From Paraburkholderia ferrariae NBRC 106233 (GTDB lineage: Bacteria; Pseudomonadota; Gammaproteobacteria; Burkholderiales; Burkholderiaceae): DNA of 64,000 bases. Under the pieces are notes generated by a model. That model had not been told where the DNA came from. It made no database searches and saw only the letters and a list, made by a program, of their open reading frames with translations. A program made the position numbers and the translations under genes. Location: assembly GCF_000685035.1 (NCBI RefSeq), contig NZ_BAYB01000025.1, positions 1 through 64,000 of the forward strand, written 5' to 3'. Of the stretch, positions 17,991 through 27,127 are shown in pieces (the stretch's first letter is position 1; each line of letters begins with the position of its first letter).

Positions 17991-19226
17991 ATGAGGCTGT
18001 CCGAAGACGGCATGTTCCGCTCGCTGCGCAGCTTCAACTACCGGGTGTGGTTCGCGGGCGCGCTCGTCTCCAACATCGGCACGTGGATGCAGCGCACGGC
18101 GCAGGACTGGCTCGTGCTCACGGGCCTCACGCATCACAGCGCGGCCGCCGTGGGCATCGTCATGGGCCTGCAGTTCGGGCCGCAGTTGCTCCTGCTGCCC
18201 TGGTCCGGCTATGCCGCCGACCACCTCGATCAACGCAAGCTGCTCATGGTCACGCAGGCGACGCTCGGCGCGCTCTCGCTCGGGCTCGGCGTGCTGACCA
18301 TCTCGGGTGCGGTGCAGCTCTGGCAGGTCTACACCTTCGCGTTCCTGTTCGGCTGCACCACGGCGCTCGATTCCCCCGTGCGGCAAACCTTCGTGTCGGA
18401 GCTCGTCGGCGACGGCGACCTCGCCAATGCGGTCGCGCTCAACTCCACCTCGTTCAATGCCGCCCGCATGGTGGGCCCGGCAGTGGCGGGCCTCGTCATC
18501 GCTTCGGCGGGCGTGGGCTGGGCATTCGTGCTCAACGGCCTCTCGTTCGTCGCCGTGCTGTTCTCGCTCACGCGCCTGCGCACCCAGGACCTGCGCGTGC
18601 GCGACCGCGCCCATCCCGCGCGCGGCAGCATGACGGCGGGCTTTCGCTACGTGTGGTCGCGGCCCGACCTCAAGGCGATCATCTTCATGCTGGCGCTGAT
18701 CGGCACCTTCGGGCTGAACTTTCCGATCTTCATCTCGACGATGGCGGTGAGCGTTTTTCACGCCAATGCGGGCGGCTACGGCCTGCTCTCTTCGCTGATG
18801 GCGGTGGGCACGGTGACCGGCGCGCTCTTCGGCGCGAAACGCAGCAAGCCGCGCTTCGAGTCGCTGCTCGTTGCGTCCGCACTCTTCGGCGCCGGCTGTG
18901 TGCTGGCGGCCATCGCGCCCGCCTATGGCTGGTTCGGCGCGGCACTCGTGCCAATCGGCATTGCCGCGCTGACCTTCATGACCACCACCAACAGCTTGAT
19001 GCAGCTCTCCACCGAACCGGCCATGCGCGGCCGCGTGCTGGCGATCCGGCTGGCCGTGGCGCTGGGCGGCACGCCCGTCGGCGCGCCGATCGTGGGCTGG
19101 GTGGCCGATCACCTCGGACCGCGCTGGGCGCTGGTGGTGGGCGCGGCCTCCGGCTTCGCCTCCGCATGGGTGACCTGGCGTGCGATGCACGCGCGCGCAT
19201 CCAGCGAAGCCGATCTCCCGCTTTAA
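17991..19226 (+). CDS. MFS transporter (MFS_3/EntS-like)
   Basis: This 411-residue 12-helix carrier begins with FRSLRSFNYRVWFAGALVSNIGTWMQRTAQDW, a signature of the MFS_3 family that includes EntS enterobactin exporters and multidrug carriers. The inter-helix motif GYAADHLDQRKLL and the central DSPVRQTFVSELVG are conserved. The ATG at 17991 has GGAG upstream. Likely a small-molecule effluxer with unknown substrate, and no siderophore genes are nearby. Confidence 0.85.
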   Translation: MRLSEDGMFRSLRSFNYRVWFAGALVSNIGTWMQRTAQDWLVLTGLTHHSAAAVGIVMGLQFGPQLLLLPWSGYAADHLDQRKLLMVTQATLGALSLGLGVLTISGAVQLWQVYTFAFLFGCTTALDSPVRQTFVSELVGDGDLANAVALNSTSFNAARMVGPAVAGLVIASAGVGWAFVLNGLSFVAVLFSLTRLRTQDLRVRDRAHPARGSMTAGFRYVWSRPDLKAIIFMLALIGTFGLNFPIFISTMAVSVFHANAGGYGLLSSLMAVGTVTGALFGAKRSKPRFESLLVASALFGAGCVLAAIAPAYGWFGAALVPIGIAALTFMTTTNSLMQLSTEPAMRGRVLAIRLAVALGGTPVGAPIVGWVADHLGPRWALVVGAASGFASAWVTWRAMHARASSEADLPL

Positions 19227-19416
19227 AAAATCTCCCTGGACGCGTTCGCGTCATAAATCTTAAAAGCAGCTTCGCTATGCTCCGGCGTTGGTCTGCCGTT
19301 CCTTACCAACTATTACCGGGTCTTGCCGCGGCATTGCCGTGCGCTGCGGGATCCAGCCGATCCGCTGCCCGACCAGCCGCTCGACCGGCTGGTTGAGCCG
19401 AGGCAGGGAGACATGC

Positions 19417-19830
19417 ATGACAGCCCGATTCGTGCGGCAAGCTGCGCCCTTGCGGAGCCTGCCACGCAAACGTTTGCGAATAGCTTTCAACACCCGATCG
19501 TTGCGCGCGCCAGCAGGGTTCGCCGCCGCGCTGCTGGTTTGCGCGACCGCAGCATGCAGCGGGCATGACGACGACCGCGCCGCACTCACCGATTCCGCCG
19601 CACGCGAACTCTCCGGTACTCCCTCGCACAAGGCCGCGAACACGATCACGGCCTTCGACGATGCCCCCGGCGCGCCCGCGGCGGCAAAAAGCGCGGGACC
19701 CGGCACCGATGCGGGGGCGAGCGAAGTCGCGCTTCCCGCGCTCGCCGTACGCACTCCCGCCCAGGCGCCGGCCGACGGCAGCCCGGGTATCGATCCGCTC
19801 GTCACACCCGTGATTCACACCGCAGATTGA
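19417..19830 (+). CDS. Small lipoprotein upstream of phospholipase C
   Basis: This 137-residue protein has a basic N-terminus of about 30 residues, a hydrophobic stretch GFAAALLVCATAAC and a lipobox ending at Cys47, so lipid anchoring is likely. The mature part is Ala/Pro/Gly-rich and low in complexity, without a domain I recognise. GGGAG precedes the ATG at 19417. It lies 81 bases before the phospholipase C gene in the same direction and may be co-transcribed. Confidence 0.65.
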   Translation: MTARFVRQAAPLRSLPRKRLRIAFNTRSLRAPAGFAAALLVCATAACSGHDDDRAALTDSAARELSGTPSHKAANTITAFDDAPGAPAAAKSAGPGTDAGASEVALPALAVRTPAQAPADGSPGIDPLVTPVIHTAD

Positions 19831-19911
19831 AGTCCCCGTCCGCGCCTGGCCGACCGGAGACCCCGGCGTGCCGCGCGCGTTTGCCCACCCTCGAGAACGA
19901 CTGGAAAAAGA

Positions 19912-22020
19912 ATGACCAAGAGAACCCGCCGTGACTTCCTGCGTGCCGCCGCAATGACCGCGGGATCGGCCTCCGCGCTGACCCTGCTGCCGCCCGGCAT
20001 CCGCAACGCGCTTGCCATTCCCGCCAACAACCGCACCGGCAGCATTCGCGATGTCGAGCACATCGTGATCCTGATGCAGGAAAACCGCTCGTTCGATCAT
20101 TACTTCGGCTCGCTGCGCGGCGTGCGCGGCTTTGGCGACACGCGCGCCATCACGCTGCCGGGCGGCCAGCCGGTCTGGAACCAGCCGGGCACCGGCGGCG
20201 TGGGGCAGGTCCTGCCGTTCCACCCCACGGCGCCGAACCTCGGCCTGCAGTTCCTCGAAGACCTCGCGCACGACTGGACCACGACGCACCAGGCGTGGAA
20301 CGGCGGCCTCTACAACCAGTGGGTGCCGGCCAAGGGCCCGACGACGATGGCGTACCTCACGCGCGACGACATCCCGTTCCACTACCAGCTCGCCGATTCC
20401 TTCACGATCTGCGACGCCTACCATTGCTCGACGATGGCCCCCACCGACCCGAACCGCTACTACATGTGGACCGGCTGGGTAGGCAACGACGGCAGCGGCG
20501 GCGGCCCCGTGATCGACAACGCGGAACTCGGCTACGGCTGGTCCACCTACCCCGAAGTGCTGCAAAACGCCGGCATCTCCTGGAAGATCTATCAGGACAT
20601 CGGCACCGGGCTCAACGCCCAGGGCTCGTGGGGCTGGACCGAAAACCCGTATATCGGCAACTACGGCGACAACTCGCTGCTCTACTTCAACCAGTACCGC
20701 AACGCGCAGCCCGGCAATCCGCTCTACGACCGCGCCCGCACGGGCACGAATGTCTCCTCGGGCGGCACCTATTTCGACGTCCTCAAGCAGGACGTGCAGA
20801 ACAACACGCTGCCGCAGGTCTCCTGGATCGTCGCGCCGGAAGCCTACTCGGAACACCCGAACTGGCCCGCGAACTACGGCGCATGGTACGTGGATCAGGT
20901 GCTGCAGATCCTCACGTCGAATCCGGATCTCTGGAGCAAGACGGTCCTGCTCGTCAACTACGACGAGAACGACGGCTTCTTCGATCACCTGGCCGCGCCG
21001 TTCGCACCGGCCACGAGCGCGAACGGCCTCTCCACCGTCTCGACCGCGAACGAGTACTTCGCGCTCAGCAGCGAGTACCCGGCCGGCCCTTATGGCCTCG
21101 GCCCGCGCGTGCCGATGATCGCCGTGTCGCCGTGGTCGCGCGGCGGCTGGGTGTGCTCGCAAACCTTCGACCACACCTCGGTCATCCGCTTCATCGAGAA
21201 GCGCTTCGGCGAGCATCACGATCTGCGCGAGTCGAACATCACGCCGTGGCGCCGTGCGGTGTGCGGCGATCTCATGTCGGCGTTCAACTTCGCCACGCCG
21301 AACGAGGGCCTGCCGACGCTGCCCTCCACGAGCGGCTATGTGCCGCCCGACCAGAACCGGCATCCGAGCTATGTGCCGACGCCGCCGGCCGTGGGCAGCC
21401 TGCCGAAGCAGGAGTCCGGCGTGCGCCCCGCACGCGCACTGCCCTATGAGTTCTTCGTACGCTTCAGCGCGGGGGCGGCAACGGGCGAAGCCGGCATCCG
21501 TTTCATCAATACCGGGCGGGCGGGTGCCGCGTTCCTCGTGTACGAAACGGGCAGCAGCACGGCGCCGCGCTCCTACACCGTGGAAGCGGGCAAGCGCCTC
21601 GAAGACCAGTTGACGATTGCTTCGCCGGGTGTGTACGACTTCAGCGTATTCGGGCCGAACGGCTTCCTGCGCCGCTACGCCGGCACGCAGCAGAGCGGCA
21701 GCCTGGCGGGCCGCGGCACGGCACGGCCGGAGGTGGCGGAAGGCTACGACGTGGCCAACGGCAATCTGGAACTGCGTCTGGCCAACACCGGCAGCGCGGC
21801 GTGCCAGTTCACGGTCGTCAACGCCTACGATCCCTCGGCGAAAATCGAGCATACGGTGCGCGGCGGCGACGAAGACCTGCTCTATCTGGATCTGCGCAAC
21901 GCACACGGCTGGTACGACCTGACGGTCACGGTCAATACCGATGCGAGCTTCGTGCGGCGCCTGGGCGGTCACGTGGAAACGGGCCGGCCGAGCTATAGCG
22001 ATCCCGCACTGGGGGGCTGA
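19912..22020 (+). CDS. Tat-exported phosphocholine-specific phospholipase C
   Basis: This 702-residue enzyme starts MTKRTRRDFLRAAAM, a twin-arginine export signal. The phosphoesterase domain follows with HIVILMQENRSFDHYFGSLRGVRGFGD (residues 50-76), and metal-site motifs VNYDENDGFFDHL and GLGPRVPMIAVSPWS. Two C-terminal beta domains of the DUF756 type follow from about residue 510. Such enzymes cleave phosphatidylcholine or sphingomyelin to diacylglycerol or ceramide and phosphocholine, for phosphate supply or host attack. Length and domain order match PlcN/PlcH family members. A strong terminator follows. Confidence 0.95.
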   Translation: MTKRTRRDFLRAAAMTAGSASALTLLPPGIRNALAIPANNRTGSIRDVEHIVILMQENRSFDHYFGSLRGVRGFGDTRAITLPGGQPVWNQPGTGGVGQVLPFHPTAPNLGLQFLEDLAHDWTTTHQAWNGGLYNQWVPAKGPTTMAYLTRDDIPFHYQLADSFTICDAYHCSTMAPTDPNRYYMWTGWVGNDGSGGGPVIDNAELGYGWSTYPEVLQNAGISWKIYQDIGTGLNAQGSWGWTENPYIGNYGDNSLLYFNQYRNAQPGNPLYDRARTGTNVSSGGTYFDVLKQDVQNNTLPQVSWIVAPEAYSEHPNWPANYGAWYVDQVLQILTSNPDLWSKTVLLVNYDENDGFFDHLAAPFAPATSANGLSTVSTANEYFALSSEYPAGPYGLGPRVPMIAVSPWSRGGWVCSQTFDHTSVIRFIEKRFGEHHDLRESNITPWRRAVCGDLMSAFNFATPNEGLPTLPSTSGYVPPDQNRHPSYVPTPPAVGSLPKQESGVRPARALPYEFFVRFSAGAATGEAGIRFINTGRAGAAFLVYETGSSTAPRSYTVEAGKRLEDQLTIASPGVYDFSVFGPNGFLRRYAGTQQSGSLAGRGTARPEVAEGYDVANGNLELRLANTGSAACQFTVVNAYDPSAKIEHTVRGGDEDLLYLDLRNAHGWYDLTVTVNTDASFVRRLGGHVETGRPSYSDPALGG

Positions 22021-22058
22021 GCGCGCTGTATAGCGTTCCCGTATTCCCGTAACCTGGA

Positions 22059-22090
22059 CATGGGCCGCCGCGAGGCGGCCCATGGTTTTT
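22059..22090 (+). terminator. Rho-independent terminator after phospholipase C
   Basis: A perfect 11-bp stem (CATGGGCCGCC/GGCGGCCCATG) with a GCGA loop is followed by GTTTTT. It lies 38 bases after the phospholipase stop codon. Confidence 0.92.
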
Positions 22091-22154
22091 ATGCCCGCTG
22101 GCGAGACACGCATGCTTTAATAAGCACTTTCAATGTTGACATCCGGGCGCCCTC

Positions 22155-22706
22155 ATGCCGTTTTTCACCCCCGTCACGCTGACCACGCCCCGCCTGGTTC
22201 TCCGTCCGCTGCGCGAAGAAGACGCAGCGCCGCTCTTCTCGATGTGGTCGGATGCGGATGCCATGCGTTACTTCTCGTTCCCGCCCATGACGTCTGTCGA
22301 GCAAGCGCGAGAGCGCGTGGTGAGGGGGGAGAAAATGTCCTCCTCGGGCGTCGATCTGATCTGCGTGCTCACCTCGCAAGCTACCGGCGAGGTGCTGGGC
22401 GACTGTGCGCTCTTTCGCGTGGACGAGCAGTGCCGGCGCGCCGAAATCGGCTTCAGCCTGCAACGCCGACACTGGGGCAGCGGCTATATGAACGAAGCCG
22501 TCTCCGCCCTGATCGCGCATGCCTTCGGCACGGCGGGACTGCGCCGCCTCGAAGCCGATATCGACCCGCGCAACCTCGCTTCGGCGCGTCTTCTGGAGCG
22601 CCAGGGATTCGTGCGCGAAGGGCTGCTGCGCGAGCGCTGGATGGTGAACGGCGAAGTGTCGGACAGCGCGCTCTACGGGCTGCTCGAAGGCGACCGCCGC
22701 AAGTGA
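22155..22706 (+). CDS. GNAT N-acetyltransferase, RimJ/RimL type
   Basis: This 183-residue protein opens with LTTPRLVLRPLREEDAAPLF, the usual RimJ/RimL start. The acetyl-CoA pyrophosphate loop is replaced by the related RRHWGSGYMNEAVSALIAHAF, followed by DPRNLASARLLERQGFVREGLLRER, the conserved C-terminal core. It transfers an acetyl group to an amine, either a protein N-terminus or a small molecule. The substrate is not predictable from context. It converges on the MFS gene with a gap of only seven bases. Confidence 0.9.
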   Translation: MPFFTPVTLTTPRLVLRPLREEDAAPLFSMWSDADAMRYFSFPPMTSVEQARERVVRGEKMSSSGVDLICVLTSQATGEVLGDCALFRVDEQCRRAEIGFSLQRRHWGSGYMNEAVSALIAHAFGTAGLRRLEADIDPRNLASARLLERQGFVREGLLRERWMVNGEVSDSALYGLLEGDRRK

Positions 22707-22713
22707 ACGCGAT

Positions 22714-24093
22714 CTAGGACACTTGCCCGCGTCCGAGCAGCACGGGGGCTGACGTCACCCACCACACGAACGCGGCCACGAGCGACGTTGCCACGACTAC
22801 GCCGAGCACCAGCGTCATCGCCGGCGCAAACGAGTGGCCGGTGGCGATGAACGAACCGAAGATCGCAACGCCCAGTGCCGATCCGCTTTGCCGTGCCGAG
22901 TTCAACACGGCCGAAGCAATGCCCGCGCGGCTTTTTTCCACGGTGCCGAGCGCGGGTGAAGTGGCCGCCGGGGAGATAAAGCCGGACGCGAGGCCGATCA
23001 GCACCATCGGCACGGCTGCGAGCCAGTAAGGCGACGTCGCGTTCGAGAGCGTCATGCCGAGCGCACCGGCTGCATAGAGTCCAAACGCAATACACATCGA
23101 CCGCCGCCCGCCCATCCGCTTCACGATGCGGCTCGACATCAGGCCGCCGGCTGCCACCATGCCTGTCATCGGCAGGAACGCGAGCCCGGTTTCGAGCGCC
23201 GAGTCGCCGCGCACCTGCTGGTAGTACAGGCTGAACGTGAACAGCATGCCGTAGAACACGAAGGCCGACGCCATCGAAACGAAGGTCGAAGCCGAAAACA
23301 AGGCATTGCGAAAGAACTGCAACGGCAGCATGGGATGGCGCACCCGCGTTTCGATGACGAAGAAAGCCACCCACGCGGCGACGCTCGTTACGATCCCTGC
23401 CCGCGCAAGCGTCGATTGCCAGCCCAGCACCGGCCCTTCGATCAGTACACCGATCAATGTGCCGAGCGCCACGATGGCGGCAAGCTGCCCCTTCACGTCG
23501 AAATGGCGCGCCGTCGCGCTCGAAGCCGCCCGATCCACGCACAGCGTCAGCCCAAGTCCGACGATCCCGACCGGCACGTTCACGAAGAAGATACTGCGCC
23601 AGCCGAACGCGTGGATCAGCAGGCCGCCGATGAGCGGCCCCGAAGCCATGGCCACGCCACCGCATCCCATCCACACGCTCACCGCCGCGGCGCGGTCGGC
23701 CGCGTTCGGGTACGCGCCGTTGATGAGCGCGAGCGAGCACGGCACCAGCATGGCGCTGCCGACGCCCTGCAGCGTGCGCGCGAGCGTCAGCGTCGCGAGG
23801 TCCGGTGCGAAGCCGCACAACACCGAAGCGAGCACGAAGATCGCGAGCCCGGCGAAATAGATGTTGCGCGCACCGAGGCGGTCGCCGAGCGTGCCGCCCG
23901 TCATCAGCAGACTCGCGAAGGTCAGCGTATAGGCGTTGACGACCCATTGCAGCCCGGACACATGGCTGCCGAGCGTGCGACCGATCTCGCCGAGCGCCAC
24001 GTTGACGATCGAGGCATCGAGCAGCACAACGGTGTAGCTGATGCTGGTCGCCGCCAGCACGCGGCGCGTGGAGAGATCGCGAGTGAAGGTCAT
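22714..24093 (-). CDS. MFS drug transporter, DHA2 (EmrB/QacA) family
   Basis: This 459-residue membrane protein is predicted to have 14 helices. Its start YTVVLLDASIVNVALGEIG is DHA2 motif D1 (LDxTIVNVA-like), followed by GGTLGDRLGARN (motif A) and PLIGGLLIHAFGWRSIFFVNVPVG (motif C region). Such proteins export drugs or metabolites using the proton gradient. The ATG at 24093 fits the family; a GTG 10 codons upstream is an alternative. The next gene upstream, a frameshifted LysR regulator in the same direction, may once have controlled it. Confidence 0.9.
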   Translation of the reverse strand: MTFTRDLSTRRVLAATSISYTVVLLDASIVNVALGEIGRTLGSHVSGLQWVVNAYTLTFASLLMTGGTLGDRLGARNIYFAGLAIFVLASVLCGFAPDLATLTLARTLQGVGSAMLVPCSLALINGAYPNAADRAAAVSVWMGCGGVAMASGPLIGGLLIHAFGWRSIFFVNVPVGIVGLGLTLCVDRAASSATARHFDVKGQLAAIVALGTLIGVLIEGPVLGWQSTLARAGIVTSVAAWVAFFVIETRVRHPMLPLQFFRNALFSASTFVSMASAFVFYGMLFTFSLYYQQVRGDSALETGLAFLPMTGMVAAGGLMSSRIVKRMGGRRSMCIAFGLYAAGALGMTLSNATSPYWLAAVPMVLIGLASGFISPAATSPALGTVEKSRAGIASAVLNSARQSGSALGVAIFGSFIATGHSFAPAMTLVLGVVVATSLVAAFVWWVTSAPVLLGRGQVS

Positions 24094-24193
24094 AGGTCGG
24101 AGCGTTCGATGAGGAGGTTGCACCGAGCTTACCCAGATCTATCCGCGGATGTTTCACCGCAAAACGAAATGTGGCGGCAATCGCCGAAGGGAA

Positions 24194-25122
24194 TCAGTGC
24201 GCAGTGACGGCCGAGCGAATCAGATCGCGCAGCCAGCGATGCGCGCGGTCCGCATCGAAGCGCGGATGCCACGCCAGCGAAATCTGCACGTCCGGCACGC
24301 TCACGGGCAGCTCGAACACGGCAATCGGCAGACCGAGATTCGCACCGTGCCGCGCGAGCGAGGCGCCCACCACCGTCACGAGATCGCTGGCCGCCACCGC
24401 CAGCAGTGCGGCGTTTTCGTGCTGAACCACAAGCGAGATGCTGCGGGACAGCCCCCGTGCGGCAAGCGCTGCATCGAGCGGGCCGCGCGGCGACACACGC
24501 GCGATCGCAACATGCGCGCAGGCGGCGAACTTCGCGGCGTCGATGGTCCGCTTGATGGTCCGCTTCCTTCCTGTACCCACCAGCGGATGGCCGCTCCGCG
24601 CCACGCCGACCAGGTGCTCGCGGTAAAGCGCCTGCCGCTTCACTTCGGGCCCGAGGTCGTCGATCACGCCGATATCGAGGTCGATTTCGGCGCTGCGCAG
24701 TGGCTCCACCGCCTCGGTCCCCTGCGAGACGAAGCGCAACGTCACGTTCGGTGCCGTTCGCGCAGGCGCTGCGCGAGGACGGGGCCGGCTGTGGTTGCGA
24801 ACGCATCCATCGCGCGTATCACGAAGGTGCGTTTCAGACCGCCCGGATCGAGGGCGCCCGGCGCGAGCATGTGCTGCGCCTGGTCGAGCAGCGCGCGGAC
24901 CTGCGGACGCAGGGCTTCGGCGCGCGGCGTTGGCACGAGGCCGCGGCCGGCGCGCACCATCAGGGGGTCGCCCACCATGTCGCGCAGGCGCCCCAATGCC
25001 CGGCTCACCGCGGGCGCGCTGAGATGCACACGCTCTGCGGCGCCCACTACGCTCCCCTCTTCCAGCAGCACATCAAGCACGCGCAGCAGGTTGAGGTCGA
25101 AGGTCGGCAGAGGTTTCGGCAT
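24194..25122 (-). pseudogene. LysR-family regulator broken by a 1-base deletion
   Basis: The first frame (25122 down to 24742) encodes the helix-turn-helix domain: FDLNLLRVLDVLLEEGSVVGAAERVHLSAPAVSRALGRLRDM and on to AQRLRERHRT. The second frame (24745 down to 24194) continues NVTLRFVSQGTEAVEPLRSAEIDLDIGV to the end of the effector domain. Inserting one G in the run at about 24755 (GAACGGCACC to GAACGGGCACC) restores RERAPNVTLRFVSQ and an intact protein of about 309 residues. So this is either a real inactivating frameshift or a sequencing error. An intact form would probably regulate the DHA2 transporter gene downstream. Confidence 0.85.
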
Positions 25123-25227
25123 AACCTGAATCGTGCGTTTAACACAATATATCTTTAACTGGATTTCATTTTACGCAACGGTGGCGGCTTTGCATACTGG
25201 GCTCGGATACTCAACCAGGAGAACGCA

Positions 25228-25584
25228 ATGCAATACCGGTTTACCGAAGAAAGCCGAATAGTGGAAGGGATCACGCTTCGCCGGATCGAAACGCTGGACG
25301 GCCAGCATGGCGGCTTCATCGAACACGAGTGCAACCTGAGCCGCGACGGCGCGGCCTGGGTGCATGCCGAAGCCATGGCCTATGGCGAATCCCGCGTGCT
25401 GGAGGATGCCCAGGTGTTCGGCGTGATTCGCGGCTATGCGGTGATCCGGGGCAAAGCCGCGCTCTATGGCGAGGCATGCGGCACCGCGGTGATCGGCGGC
25501 AACGCCAGGGTGTACGGCGCCGCCATCGGATCGGCTGCCGTTTTCGGCGATACCGTGGTCCCGCCCGGCGTATCGGTGACGTGA
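25228..25584 (+). CDS. Small hexapeptide-repeat-like protein
   Basis: This 118-residue protein has no domain I can name. Its second half shows a loose six-residue rhythm (VHAEAM, AYGESR, VLEDAQ, VFGVIR, GYAVIR, GKAALY, GEACGT, AVIGGN, ARVYGA) like left-handed beta-helix or polymer-forming proteins. AGGAG precedes the ATG. The stop codon is one base from the start of the next MFS gene, so they are likely co-translated. It may be a scaffold or binding protein rather than an enzyme. Confidence 0.6.
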   Translation: MQYRFTEESRIVEGITLRRIETLDGQHGGFIEHECNLSRDGAAWVHAEAMAYGESRVLEDAQVFGVIRGYAVIRGKAALYGEACGTAVIGGNARVYGAAIGSAAVFGDTVVPPGVSVT

Positions 25585-25585
25585 T

Positions 25586-26773
25586 ATGGAGCGCACGCAT
25601 GCTACGACGTCCGTCATCGACCGGAGCACCTGCTCGGCACTGCTGCCGTTCATGTCGATCGTTTTTTTTTGCTACCTGCCGGTTGGCTTTGCATTTGGTG
25701 CGCTCCCGCCGTTCGTTCACGGTGCGCTGGCATTGGGACCGGCCGCGGTTGGGTGGGCAATGGCATTGCAATCCGTAGCGACCGTGCTCACACGGGGGTA
25801 CGCGGGCCGCGTAGCCGACGATGAAGGCGCAAAACGTGCCATCGTCACGGGTGCCTGGGCGCTGCTGCTTTCGGCGTGCCTCTGCGCGGTGGCCGCAGTG
25901 ACTGGTTTATGGCCGTGGTTTTCATTCGCTATCCTGATGATGAGCCGTATCGCACTCGGTCTCGCGGAGAGCCTCGTGATGACCGGTGCATTGTCCGCTG
26001 CGATTGCGGCCGTTGGGGTGGCGCGCTCGGGGCTGGCCATGGTCTGGATCGGCATCGTGCTGTTCGCCGGAATCGCGGCCGGAGCCCCGGCGGGAGCGCA
26101 CATGCTCGGCCTCGCGGGGCTATCCGGTGTCGCGCTGGCATCGGTTGTCGCCGGGCTGGGGGTGCTGGCGGTCGGCATCTCCCTGCGTCACGTGCCGCGC
26201 TTTGGTGGGCTCAGGCCGCCTTTCATGGCCGCGGCCGGTACGATTCTGCCTTACGGCATGGCGTTGGGTCTCAGCACAGTGGGCTATGGCGCGTTGCTGA
26301 CCTTCCTTCCGCTCGACTATGCCACCAACGGTTGGGCCGGTGCGTCATGGGGCGTAGCCGTATTCGGTGCGGCTTATATCCTGGGGCGGTTGCTACTGGG
26401 GCACTTGCCCGACCGGGTTGGCGGCTATCGTGTCGTGGCCGTCGCCCTGCCGGTTCAGGCTGCCGGGTTCGTCCTGCTCTGGCTTGCCGGAACGCCGGTT
26501 GTGGCACTGGCCGGCGCTGCCGTGGCGGGGTCGGGCTACGCGCTGACCTTCCCGGCACTGGGCGTCGAGGCGGTTCGGCATGTGCATGCCCATAGCCGCG
26601 GCACGGCAATGGGTGCGTACGTCGCTTTCATCGACATCGGGCTCGCGCTTACTGGCCCGGCAGGTGGATGGGTCGTATCGAGGACCGGTTATCCCTCGAT
26701 ATTTCTCGTTAGCGCGGTGCTCTCGCTGTGCGGGTTGGCGATCTGTTTCAAGGCGTGTCGGGTGCGCCGGTAG
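25586..26773 (+). CDS. MFS transporter (sugar-efflux/AraJ-like)
   Basis: This 395-residue carrier has about 12 hydrophobic helices. The loop after helix 2 reads RGYAGRVADDEGAKRAI, a motif A variant, and GLAESLVMTGALSAAI is a typical helix-5 signature of YfcJ/arabinose-efflux-like MFS members. It is the second gene of a two-gene unit, starting one base after the hexapeptide-like gene. Substrate is unknown. Confidence 0.82.
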   Translation: MERTHATTSVIDRSTCSALLPFMSIVFFCYLPVGFAFGALPPFVHGALALGPAAVGWAMALQSVATVLTRGYAGRVADDEGAKRAIVTGAWALLLSACLCAVAAVTGLWPWFSFAILMMSRIALGLAESLVMTGALSAAIAAVGVARSGLAMVWIGIVLFAGIAAGAPAGAHMLGLAGLSGVALASVVAGLGVLAVGISLRHVPRFGGLRPPFMAAAGTILPYGMALGLSTVGYGALLTFLPLDYATNGWAGASWGVAVFGAAYILGRLLLGHLPDRVGGYRVVAVALPVQAAGFVLLWLAGTPVVALAGAAVAGSGYALTFPALGVEAVRHVHAHSRGTAMGAYVAFIDIGLALTGPAGGWVVSRTGYPSIFLVSAVLSLCGLAICFKACRVRR

Positions 26774-27127
26774 CCATGATTCACGCCATATAGCGCGGCG
26801 CGTTATTCGAAGTCAGACAAAGTCAGCCGGCAAGCGGATACTGCATCGCACAACATCGCACAGCAAAAATTCACCAGTGAATAAACCCGGCATAGGCAAA
26901 TGCCCGATATTGAATCGTAGCCAAACCGAGTCGTAGAATCGCGTTGCATTCTGTAGTAAGCGTGGGCGGCAGCCCTGCCCTCACGCGCAGATCCGCACAC
27001 CCGAAGGCGACACCCGATTCAGGATGCCAGGCAAGGCGACGCCGAAGCCGCCGCGCCCGGCGCTTTCTCAACCGTGCCTCCCGATCCGGCCTTGCGGCCA
27101 TCGTGGATTTGTCGTGAAAGCCGCGCC
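26774..27127. other. Intergenic region without recognised gene
   Basis: I find no convincing gene, RNA or terminator in this 354-base spacer. It precedes a decayed ABC-transporter gene, so it may contain degraded coding sequence. Confidence 0.4.

Noticed and set aside
19303..22113. 936-codon open frame antisense to phospholipase C
   Set aside because: Arg/His/Val-rich composition typical of antisense frames in GC-rich genes.
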